The translations under genes and the position numbers were made by a program. 64,000 bases of DNA from DRKI01 sp011051875 (lineage in GTDB: Bacteria > Desulfobacterota > Desulfobulbia > Desulfobulbales > Desulfobulbaceae), in the NCBI GenBank assembly GCA_026990385.1, contig JALXDL010000054.1:1-64000 (forward strand), read 5' to 3'. Of the stretch, positions 26,760 through 33,859 are shown piece by piece; the stretch's first letter is position 1, and every line of letters begins with the position of its first letter. The notes under the pieces were generated by a model. It saw only the letters and a list, made by a program, of their open reading frames with translations, was not told where the DNA came from and searched no databases.

Positions 26760-26965
26760 GGCTTGTACCTCGGTAGATCAGGGGAGTTCTTTATTGAACC
26801 TATAGCATTCACCGGGGGCCATGTCAAGAACGGTTGACCGGGGAAGTATAATTTTTTGTACCAAGGGGCAGGATTCCCGCGGCTCCGGGTTCCCGCAAAT
26901 CCTTGATGCTTTTTTCGCATGGGGGATGTATAGTGCACGGTTCAGACGAGAGATAAGCAGCCGGT

Positions 26966-27121
26966 TGTACGTTGTCCCAGGCACCCTGGCCTGCACGGTC
27001 GCGCCGGCCCGCACAGCGGGCCTGGAGCGAACCGGCACGCCTGCACAGATAGGGGCACCTGTGCCGATGTCCGGTTTTGCGGATGTGAAAACAGCGAGTT
27101 GTTAATCCTGTAATCGGTTAC
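26966..27121 (-). repeat. Family A palindromic intergenic repeat, copy 3 (inverted)
   Basis: Inverted copy carrying all conserved blocks: the flank GTAACCGATTACAGGAT (read on the minus strand), CTGTTTTCACAT, GGCACAGGTGCC, GCAGGCGTGCCGGTTCGC, the hairpin GGCCCGC/GCGGGCC and the ACGTACAA end. It lies in the 446-bp gap between divergent genes; the rest of that gap holds nothing I recognise. A second GTAACCGATCA motif lies at 27166. Confidence 0.8.
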
Positions 27122-27205
27122 AGCCGGATTCCACTGAAACCGGGTTGTTCTTTATTGTGATCAACGTAACCGATCATTGACCCGGCCCGGGGATGGGAGT
27201 TGACC

Positions 27206-27907
27206 ATGGGGAAACAGAGCGCCTTTGACCAGAGCACCATCGAAGTACAGGCCACGCCGCCCACGCAAGACCTGCTGGACCAGTTGAACCTGCCACCGGC
27301 GGTTGCGGATTTCATGCGCAGGAACCGGCGGACGATCTGGACCGTTGTCATTCTTGTGGTGCTGCTGGTGGTCGGAATTGCGCTCTATGATTCCTACCGG
27401 ACCTACAGGATATCCAGGGCGGTGGAGGCCCTGGATGCGGCCCTGGTCATCGACGACAGTGCCAGGCGCGAGCAGCAGCTCCGCCAGGTGATCGAAAAAT
27501 ACGCATCCACGCCGTCCGCCCTGTGGGCCAGGATCGAACTGGCCCGCCTGCAGCAGAAGAAGGGCGCCATCGACGGTGCCATCGCCATCCTGGAGAAGAT
27601 CAACAGCGGGCTTTCACCAGATGATCCGGCCAAGCCGCTGGTCCTCTTCAACCTGGGCGGCCTGTATGAACAGGCAAAGAAACTGGACCAGGCCCTGGTG
27701 ATCTACCGTGAGCTGAGCGGCATCAAGGGATTTGCGGCCGAGGCCTTCAAGGCCATGGGCCGGGTATATGAACAGCAGCACAACAGCGGCTCCGCCGCCG
27801 AGATGTACCGCAAGTACCTCGCTCTGACCGGGAAAGATGGCGAGGTCCAGGTGTCTGATCCTGAACGTAAACTGATCGAGGCCCGCCTGAACCGGCTGCA
27901 GTCGTGA
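27206..27907 (+). CDS. Membrane-anchored TPR protein, YfgM-like
   Basis: Protein of 233 residues. The N-terminal 35 residues are cytoplasmic. One transmembrane helix follows (about 41-63, IWTVVILVVLLVVGIALY), then several tetratricopeptide repeats (ALWARIELARLQQKKGAIDGA, PLVLFNLGGLYEQAKKLDQA, AEAFKAMGRVYEQQHNSGSA). The topology resembles YfgM/ancillary SecYEG subunits, which scaffold periplasmic chaperones at the translocon, but assignment at this level is inferred. GGGAG six bases before ATG 27206 decides the start over the in-frame TTG at 27200. Confidence 0.75.
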   Translation: MGKQSAFDQSTIEVQATPPTQDLLDQLNLPPAVADFMRRNRRTIWTVVILVVLLVVGIALYDSYRTYRISRAVEALDAALVIDDSARREQQLRQVIEKYASTPSALWARIELARLQQKKGAIDGAIAILEKINSGLSPDDPAKPLVLFNLGGLYEQAKKLDQALVIYRELSGIKGFAAEAFKAMGRVYEQQHNSGSAAEMYRKYLALTGKDGEVQVSDPERKLIEARLNRLQS

Positions 27908-27998
27908 CCCGGACGGGTCCGGGAGACGACGCCGCAGCCGCAGTGGTGCCGGGAGTCGGTCCTGTCGGCGGACTATCGCCTGACCATTCATCCGATTT

Positions 27999-28859
27999 AT
28001 GGACACGTTCCATACCGTACCCGACATGACGGCCTGGTCCGGGCAGCAGGCAGCCGCCGGCAGCCGGATCGCCCTGGTGCCCACCATGGGCTATTTCCAC
28101 GAAGGACATCTCCGGCTCATGCGGATGGCGGCCCGCCACGCGGACCGGGTGGTGGTCAGCCTGTTCGTCAATCCGACCCAGTTCGGACCCGGTGAGGACC
28201 TGGACCGCTATCCGCGCGACATCGAACGAGATACCCGTCTCGCCGCCGGGGAAGGCGTGGATGTTCTGTTTGTGCCGGATGCCGCGGCCATGTACCCGGA
28301 CGGTTTCCAGACCGTGGTCTCGGTAAACGGTCTCAGCAGGTTCCTGTGCGGGGCCAGCAGGCCCGGCCATTTCGCCGGTGTCACCACCGTGGTCTGCAAG
28401 CTGTTTCACATCGTCAGGCCCCATTGCGCCGTGTTCGGGGAAAAGGATTTCCAGCAGCTTGCCGTGATCCGGAGGATGGTGGACGATCTCAACATGGGGA
28501 TCGAGATCATCGGCCATCCCATTGTCCGTGAACCGGACGGGCTGGCCATGAGTTCCCGCAACACCTATCTTGACGAGAGCCTGCGACCCTCGGCCCTGAG
28601 CCTGTACGGCGCCATCCGTCTGGCCAGGGAGCTGGCAGCGGCAGGCATCGTCAGCGAGCCGGAGCTGCGGCGGCGGGTGCAGGAGTATATCGGGTCGTTC
28701 CCGGAAACAGAGATCGATTATGTGGCCTTTGTCAATGACCGGAGCCTGGAGACCGCGGACCCGGTTGACCGGGCCACGGTCCTGGCCCTGGCGGTCAGGG
28801 TCGGCGGCAGGGTGCGGCTCATCGACAATGGGTACCTCTTTCCCGGCACCGCCGGTTGA
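27999..28859 (+). CDS. panC: Pantoate--beta-alanine ligase
   Basis: Enzyme of 286 residues joining pantoate and beta-alanine with ATP to make pantothenate. The motif VPTMGYFHEGHLRLM holds the HIGH-type nucleotide site; LFVNPTQFGPGEDLDRYPR, RPHCAVFGEKDFQQL and REPDGLAMSSRNTYL (the KMSKS-equivalent loop) complete the signature. No clear ribosome site precedes ATG 27999. panD, which supplies beta-alanine, follows 30 bp downstream. The pair forms the last two steps of vitamin B5 synthesis. Confidence 0.96.
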   Translation: MDTFHTVPDMTAWSGQQAAAGSRIALVPTMGYFHEGHLRLMRMAARHADRVVVSLFVNPTQFGPGEDLDRYPRDIERDTRLAAGEGVDVLFVPDAAAMYPDGFQTVVSVNGLSRFLCGASRPGHFAGVTTVVCKLFHIVRPHCAVFGEKDFQQLAVIRRMVDDLNMGIEIIGHPIVREPDGLAMSSRNTYLDESLRPSALSLYGAIRLARELAAAGIVSEPELRRRVQEYIGSFPETEIDYVAFVNDRSLETADPVDRATVLALAVRVGGRVRLIDNGYLFPGTAG

Positions 28860-28889
28860 AGGCCGAAACAACGCAACAGCACATATCCC

Positions 28890-29252
28890 ATGCAGCGCAT
28901 CGTACTGAAATCAAAGATCCACAGGGCAACCGTCACCGAGGCGGACCTGAACTATGACGGCAGCCTGACCATTGACCGGCGGCTCATGGAGGCTGCCGGC
29001 ATTGTACCCTTTGAGCAGGTCAAGGTCTACAACATCAACAACGGCGAGCGGTTCGATACCTATGCCATCGAGGGTACGCCCGGTTCCGGTGTGATCGGGC
29101 TGAACGGGGCCGCCGCCCGCAAGGGGCACGTGGGTGACCTGATCATCATCGTCTGCTATGCTCTGTACACGGATGAGGAGCTGGTCGGGTTTCGGCCCGA
29201 TATCCTGTTGCTCGACGAGGCGAACAGGGTCAAGAAAAAGCTTGCAATATGA
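28890..29252 (+). CDS. panD: Aspartate 1-decarboxylase proenzyme
   Basis: Proenzyme of 120 residues that self-cleaves to form a pyruvoyl cofactor and converts aspartate to beta-alanine. The cleavage site Gly24-Ser25 lies in NYDGSLTID. KIHRATVTEADL and YNINNGERFDTYAIEG match the family, as does RKGHVGDLIIIVCYA. It lies between panC and an aminotransferase gene that starts nine bases after its stop, so all three may be co-transcribed. Confidence 0.97.
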   Translation: MQRIVLKSKIHRATVTEADLNYDGSLTIDRRLMEAAGIVPFEQVKVYNINNGERFDTYAIEGTPGSGVIGLNGAAARKGHVGDLIIIVCYALYTDEELVGFRPDILLLDEANRVKKKLAI

Positions 29253-29261
29253 GGTGCAACC

Positions 29262-30461
29262 ATGCCCGGATTCGAGGTTTTCGGAGAAGAGGAAAAGCAG
29301 CAGGCGCTGGAGGTCTTTGATACCGGGGTCCTGTTCCGGTACGAGTTCGGCGAGCAGCGCCGGGGCGTCTACAAGGTGCGCGAGTTCGAGCAGGCCTTCT
29401 GCCGGTACACCGGCGCGACCCATGCCCAGGCCGTGACCTCGGGGACCGCCGCCCTCAAGGTGGCGCTGGCCGCCCTGGGGGTCGGGCCGGGGGACGAGGT
29501 CATCACCCAGGGCTTTACCTTTGTCGCCACCTGGGAGGCGATCCTGGACATCGGCGCCCTGCCGGTCTTCACGGAGGTGGATACGACCCTGAACATGGAC
29601 CCGGCTGACCTGGAAAAGAAGATCACCGATCGGACCAGGGCCATCATCCCGGTGCACATGCTCGGGGCCCAGGCCCGGATCACGGAGATCATGGCAATAG
29701 CGGACCGGCACGGGATTCCCGTGATCGAGGATACGGCCCAGGCAGCGGGCGCCCGGCTCGGCGGACGTCACCTGGGCACGTTTGGCGCCATCGGCACCTT
29801 TTCCTTTGATTCGGTCAAGACCATGACCACCGGCGAGGGGGGCATGTGCATCACCAGTGACGAGGAGCTGTGGCGCAACATGTCAGAATATCATGACCAC
29901 GGCCATGACCACGTGGTCAACCCGGGCGGCCGTGGCGGCGAGGGCCGCCGGTTCTTCGGCTTCAACTACCGGATGATGGAGCTGCAGGGCGCCATCGGCC
30001 TGGCCCAGCTCGCCAAGCTTGATTCCATGGTCGCTGCCCAGAAGAAGAACAAGGCCGTCCTCAGGGAGGCGGCGGCCGGCATCGACGGGGTCACCTTCCG
30101 GACCCTGCTGGACGAGGAGGGAGACTCGGCCACCTTCCTGGCCTTCATGCTGCCGGACAGGGAGCGGGCTGCGGAGGTCAATGCTGTCCTGCGCGGGGAA
30201 GGTGTAGGCGCCATCAATTTCGGCGACAACACCTGGCACTTCTATCCGCGCTGGGAACACCTGGCCGGCGGCAGGACCCTCTGCAAGACCGGCTGGCCCT
30301 TCTCGGCGCACGGCAAACGCCGGATACTCTATGATCCCGACGCCCTGCCGGCCTCGGCCGAACTCATGGGCAGGACCCTGGTCTACCAGGTGCCGGTCCG
30401 CATGGACGAGGCGTGGCGGGACAAGGTGGTCGCGGCCCTGGCGCGGGCGGCAGGGGCTTAG
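29262..30461 (+). CDS. DegT/DnrJ/EryC1/StrS aminotransferase, KdnA-like
   Basis: PLP-dependent sugar aminotransferase of 399 residues. The PLP-lysine is in FSFDSVKTMTTGEGG; VTSGTAALKVALAALGVGPGDEV and HMLGAQARI are family segments. The N-terminus MPGFEVFGEEEKQQAL and the HDHGHDHV stretch recall KdnA, which makes 8-amino-3,8-dideoxy-D-manno-octulosonate (Kdo8N) in Shewanella. The nearby kdsB, for activation of Kdo-type sugars, supports this, but the partner dehydrogenase KdnB is not visible in the window. Specificity is therefore tentative; another nucleotide-sugar aminotransferase remains possible. AGGTG precedes the start. Confidence 0.8.
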   Translation: MPGFEVFGEEEKQQALEVFDTGVLFRYEFGEQRRGVYKVREFEQAFCRYTGATHAQAVTSGTAALKVALAALGVGPGDEVITQGFTFVATWEAILDIGALPVFTEVDTTLNMDPADLEKKITDRTRAIIPVHMLGAQARITEIMAIADRHGIPVIEDTAQAAGARLGGRHLGTFGAIGTFSFDSVKTMTTGEGGMCITSDEELWRNMSEYHDHGHDHVVNPGGRGGEGRRFFGFNYRMMELQGAIGLAQLAKLDSMVAAQKKNKAVLREAAAGIDGVTFRTLLDEEGDSATFLAFMLPDRERAAEVNAVLRGEGVGAINFGDNTWHFYPRWEHLAGGRTLCKTGWPFSAHGKRRILYDPDALPASAELMGRTLVYQVPVRMDEAWRDKVVAALARAAGA

Positions 30462-30632
30462 CCCCCATTGCACAGGCGATCTGCTGCACGGCCCGGAAAC
30501 ACTGTGCCTGCCGCATCACAGCGCAAAAAGGGTTCCTCGACATATCCAATATGTCTGCGGACCTTTTCGCGCTGTTCCTTGCATTCATGGCATTGTCAGG
30601 CCTTGCGTGACGACCTTTGTGAACTATGCGGG
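30462..30632 (+). repeat. Family B palindromic intergenic repeat, copy 2
   Basis: 171 bp starting at the base after the aminotransferase stop codon and ending with CTTTGTGAACTATGCGGG. It shares the internal blocks of the family. A frame at 30551-30610 encodes MSADLFALFLAFMALSGLA. It fills most of the gap to the convergent rsmJ. Confidence 0.82.
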
Positions 30633-30679
30633 TTGGCCGTGCCGCGGAGTCTTCCCGGCAGGCCGGCCGGGGGCGGGGT

Positions 30680-31501
30680 TCACTGCTGCCGTTCGGGCAG
30701 CAGGTAGACGTCAAAGCGGGTGGTCCTGCCGGCCAGGGAAAAGGATGGGCGGCGGTCGGCCAGGAAGGGGCCCTTCCGGGGCCGCTTGACCACGACCCGC
30801 CCGGTTGCCGTGTCCAGGGCGTCCTGCAGCAGGCGGCCGGTGTCGCCCGGATCGCCGACAAGGAGCTGCAGCAGTTGCAGGCCCTTTTTGACCCGGGCCG
30901 ACTTTCCGCGGGCCGGAAACATGGGGTCCAGGTAGACCACCTGCGGCCGTTGGCCGCCTTCTTTCTCCAGCCCGGCCAGGCCGGAGAATTCCTCTGCCCG
31001 GAGCGTTATGCGGCCGCACACCTCCGCGGCCGCCGGATCTTCCGCTGCCCGGCGCAGGCCGTCTGCAAGCAGCGCCGCCACTACCGGGTGTCTTTCGAAG
31101 AGCTGCACCCGGCAGCCTGCCGCCGCCATCAGGAAGGCGTCGCTGCCCAGGCCGCCGGTGGCGTCATGGACAAGCGGCATGCCGTATTTTTTGACTGCCA
31201 CCGCCCTGAGGAGCATCTGGTTGCCCAGCCTCTTGCGCCTGTAGCCGAGCCTTCCCCGGACAAATTCCACCCATACCGCTCCGGTCAGGTCCGGATCACC
31301 GGTTCTGCAGAGTTCCAGTCGTTCACTGCCCAGCCGCAGCAGCAGCATGTCCGGCTCTTCCTTTCCGAGCAGGGGCAGGTCCAGGCGCCGGGCCAGGCGG
31401 CGGGCCTGTTCCACGAGGGCCGGCTCCCCGGTCATGACGGCGCAGGGCAGGGTGATCGGACCGGCTGAGGAGTTCCCGGGCGGCTGATTCATGGCGGCCA
31501 T
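30680..31501 (-). CDS. rsmJ: 16S rRNA (guanine1516-N2)-methyltransferase
   Basis: SAM-dependent methyltransferase of 273 residues. Recognised by VWVEFVRGRLGYRRKR, the SAM-site segment LVHDATGGLGSDAFLMAAAGCRVQLFE (residue blocks around 115-140), VVYLDPMFPARGKSARVKKG and VVVKRPRKGP, all typical of RsmJ. It methylates G1516 of 16S rRNA in Escherichia coli. Start codons at 31501 and 31492 are both possible; neither has a strong ribosome site. An in-frame ATG at 31597 would add a non-family tail. It is divergent from kdsB. Confidence 0.9.
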   Translation of the reverse strand: MAAMNQPPGNSSAGPITLPCAVMTGEPALVEQARRLARRLDLPLLGKEEPDMLLLRLGSERLELCRTGDPDLTGAVWVEFVRGRLGYRRKRLGNQMLLRAVAVKKYGMPLVHDATGGLGSDAFLMAAAGCRVQLFERHPVVAALLADGLRRAAEDPAAAEVCGRITLRAEEFSGLAGLEKEGGQRPQVVYLDPMFPARGKSARVKKGLQLLQLLVGDPGDTGRLLQDALDTATGRVVVKRPRKGPFLADRRPSFSLAGRTTRFDVYLLPERQQ

Positions 31502-31618
31502 GTCACTTTTTGGCAACGAGTGTTTCGGGCAGGTTTCGTTTGTCTGGAATTTGCTCCGGGCACCGGCGCGGACCCCGGCCAGGGGTCCATTTGGCAACCA
31601 TCTGTTTTTGTTTGTTCA

Positions 31619-31647
31619 TTGCCTTTTCAGGTGGGGCAATGTATCAT
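31619..31647 (+). promoter_or_regulatory. Possible sigma-70 promoter for kdsB
   Basis: TTGCCT (4 of 6) and TATCAT (5 of 6) are spaced by 17 bp, about 72 bp before kdsB. TATCATGAA is directly repeated here (31642 and 31652), in an AT-rich stretch unlike the surrounding DNA. Confidence 0.4.
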
Positions 31648-31718
31648 GAATTATCATGAAAAATCAAAAGTTGCATGGTGTTCCGTAAAATCGTAAACCC
31701 GGGGGTGCCGAGAAGGAG

Positions 31719-32483
31719 ATGAGTGAACCAGAGTCCAGGGTGGTGGCCATCATCCCTGCCCGCTATCATTCTAACCGTTTTGAGGGCAAGCCGATCATGC
31801 CCATCAGCGGAAAACCCATGATTCAGCACGTGGTGGAGCGGGCATGGCGTGTGCCCATGCTGTCCAGGGTCGTGGTTGCCACCGATGACGAGCGCATCGC
31901 CACGGTGGTCCGCGATTTCGGAGGTGAGGTGGTCATGACCCGCGAGGATCACGCATCCGGCACCGATCGCCTTGCCGAGGCCGCGGAGCTGCTGGATATA
32001 GCAGAACATGACGTGGTGGTCAATATCCAGGGAGACCAGCCCCTGTTCCCTGCCGAGGTGGTGGAACAGGTCGCCACGCCGCTTCTGCGCGATCCGGCCC
32101 TGCCCATGGCCACCCTGATCTACAAGATCATCCGTTCCGAGGAGATCAGTGACCCCAACCACGTGAAAACGGTCTTTGACTGCTACGGCAACGCGCTCTA
32201 CTTCTCCCGCTCCCCGATTCCCTTCCAGAGAAACCCCGAGGAAAACGTTCAGCCGACCTACTACAAGCATCTCGGCTTTTACGCCTACCGCAAGGGATTT
32301 TTGCTCACCTTTGTCGGCCTGCCCGAGGGCGAGTGGGAACGGTTTGAAAAACTGGAGCAGCTGCGCGCCCTGGAGTATGGTCACACCATCCGGGTGGTGC
32401 TCACCGAGCACGACTCCATCGAGGTCGACACGCCGCGCGATATCGCGCGGGTCGAGGCCGTCCTGGCCGCTGCCGGGAACTGA
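31719..32483 (+). CDS. kdsB: 3-deoxy-manno-octulosonate cytidylyltransferase
   Basis: Enzyme of 254 residues that activates Kdo with CTP for lipopolysaccharide synthesis. IIPARYHSNRFEGKPIMPI is the CTP-binding loop, ATDDERI and NIQGDQPLF hold the metal-binding Asp region, and YYKHLGFYAYRKGFL and SIEVDTPRDI complete the signature. In the loop, RFEGKP replaces the usual RLPGKP. AAGGAG directly abuts ATG 31719, leaving no spacer, so GTG 31740 or 31743 could be the actual start. If the KdnA-like gene 1.3 kb upstream is correctly called, the substrate may be Kdo8N. Confidence 0.93.
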   Translation: MSEPESRVVAIIPARYHSNRFEGKPIMPISGKPMIQHVVERAWRVPMLSRVVVATDDERIATVVRDFGGEVVMTREDHASGTDRLAEAAELLDIAEHDVVVNIQGDQPLFPAEVVEQVATPLLRDPALPMATLIYKIIRSEEISDPNHVKTVFDCYGNALYFSRSPIPFQRNPEENVQPTYYKHLGFYAYRKGFLLTFVGLPEGEWERFEKLEQLRALEYGHTIRVVLTEHDSIEVDTPRDIARVEAVLAAAGN

Positions 32484-32490
32484 TATGAGA

Positions 32491-32519
32491 GGTGGTCCCG
32501 GACTCTTCCCGGGTCCACC
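32491..32519 (+). terminator. Hairpin after kdsB
   Basis: GGTGGTCCCGG and CCGGGTCCACC form an 11-bp stem with one mismatch and a 7-base loop, eight bases after the kdsB stop. No T-run follows, so it may act as an mRNA 3' stabiliser or a factor-dependent terminator. Confidence 0.45.
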
Positions 32520-32573
32520 CGCATACCCGCCGGGCGGGCGCACCCCCTGACGGAAATCCGCATCTTCCCCGGC

Positions 32574-32595
32574 GTGACACCGCAGGGCGGCGTCA
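32574..32595. repeat. Family D 22-bp hairpin repeat, copy 2
   Basis: Near-identical (one mismatch) to 13885-13906. TGACACCGC-AGG-GCGGCGTCA forms a hairpin with a 9-bp stem and one A:C mismatch. It lies in the kdsB-mdh gap. Confidence 0.55.
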
Positions 32596-32710
32596 CGGCA
32601 GGAGGAATCATCTATTGCGTGCATGAACCATGGCGCCATCGCTGACGCGATGGCCTGCTGAAGACTGCAACCGGCCTGGCCGGTCAGAAGAGAAAAAGGA
32701 AACAGAGACA

Positions 32711-33637
32711 ATGGAGAAAAAGATCACCATCATCGGTGCCGGCAATGTCGGTGCCACCGCCGCCCACTGGGCCCTGGCCCGCAGACTTGGAGATATCGTC
32801 CTCCTGGACGTGATGGAAGGCATTCCCCAGGGCAAGGCCCTGGATCTCTGGCAGGCAGGCCCCCTGGACGGGTTTGCCGGCACGGTCACCGGATCCAACA
32901 ACTATGGCGATACCGCCGGGTCCGACGTGGTGATCATCACCGCCGGCCTCGCCAGGAAGCCCGGCATGTCCCGTGATGACCTGCTGGCAAAGAACGTGGC
33001 CATCGTCAGGTCGTGCGCCGAGGAGGCGGTCCGCCATTCACCGGACTGCGTCATGATCGTGGTGACCAACCCCATCGACGCCATGGTCCATACCGCCTTC
33101 AAGGTCTCGGGCCTGCCCAAGAACCGGGTGATCGGCATGGCCGGGGTCCTGGATTCCGCCCGCTACCGGACCTTTCTCGCCGAGGCGCTCGGCGTGGCGC
33201 CGGCCGATGTCAATGCACTGGTCATGGGCATCCACGGTGACAGGATGCTGCCCCTGGTCCGGCTGGCCAACGTGGCCGGGGTGCCGGTGACCGACCTGCT
33301 CGACCGAGAGACCATTGACGGGATCGTCAGGCGCACCCAGATGGGCGGCATCGAGATCGTCAACCATCTCAAGACCGGTAGCGCCTTCTATACGCCCGGC
33401 CTGGCCGCCATCGAGATGGCCGAGGCCGTGCTGACCGACTCCCGCCGGGTCATGCCGTGCGCCGCCTACCTGGACGGCGAGTTCGGGATCTCGGGTTATT
33501 TTCTCGGTGTGCCGGTCGTCCTGGGCCGCAACGGCGTGGAACGGATCCTCGAATTCGAATTGACCGCCGAGGAACGGGCGGCCCTGGACGAGTCGGTGGC
33601 CGCAGTCTCGAAACAGATGGAGGCCACGGGGCTGTAG
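32711..33637 (+). CDS. mdh: Malate dehydrogenase
   Basis: NAD-dependent dehydrogenase of 308 residues, LDH-like type. GAGNVGATAAHWA is the nucleotide motif, and LLDVMEGIPQGKALD contains the Asp that selects NAD. ARKPGMSRDDL carries the arginine typical of malate rather than lactate enzymes, GMAGVLDSARYRTFLA and MGIHGDRMLPL (catalytic His) complete the active site. It interconverts malate and oxaloacetate. ATG 32711 with AAGGA upstream gives the family N-terminus; the upstream in-frame ATG at 32630 would add 27 unrelated residues. Confidence 0.96.
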   Translation: MEKKITIIGAGNVGATAAHWALARRLGDIVLLDVMEGIPQGKALDLWQAGPLDGFAGTVTGSNNYGDTAGSDVVIITAGLARKPGMSRDDLLAKNVAIVRSCAEEAVRHSPDCVMIVVTNPIDAMVHTAFKVSGLPKNRVIGMAGVLDSARYRTFLAEALGVAPADVNALVMGIHGDRMLPLVRLANVAGVPVTDLLDRETIDGIVRRTQMGGIEIVNHLKTGSAFYTPGLAAIEMAEAVLTDSRRVMPCAAYLDGEFGISGYFLGVPVVLGRNGVERILEFELTAEERAALDESVAAVSKQMEATGL

Positions 33638-33661
33638 ACCCGGGGCACAGGCAGGCACGAC

Positions 33662-33692
33662 CATGCCCGCGCAATGCGGCAATGCGGGCATG
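33662..33692 (+). terminator. Hairpin after mdh
   Basis: CATGCCCGC and GCGGGCATG form a perfect 9-bp stem with a 13-base loop, 24 bp after the mdh stop. There is no T-run. Confidence 0.4.
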
Positions 33693-33859
33693 CATTGTTC
33701 CGGCCAGACCAGGAAACGGATACGTGTAGAACGGGACAGGGATCGAAACGACGTATCCGCCGTGTACACAGGCCACCGGGAATCGGCATCGGGCTCCGGC
33801 CGGATGGGAAGCGGCGGACCACGGATCAACGGGCAGGCCGTTGCGTGCCGGGGAGGTGC

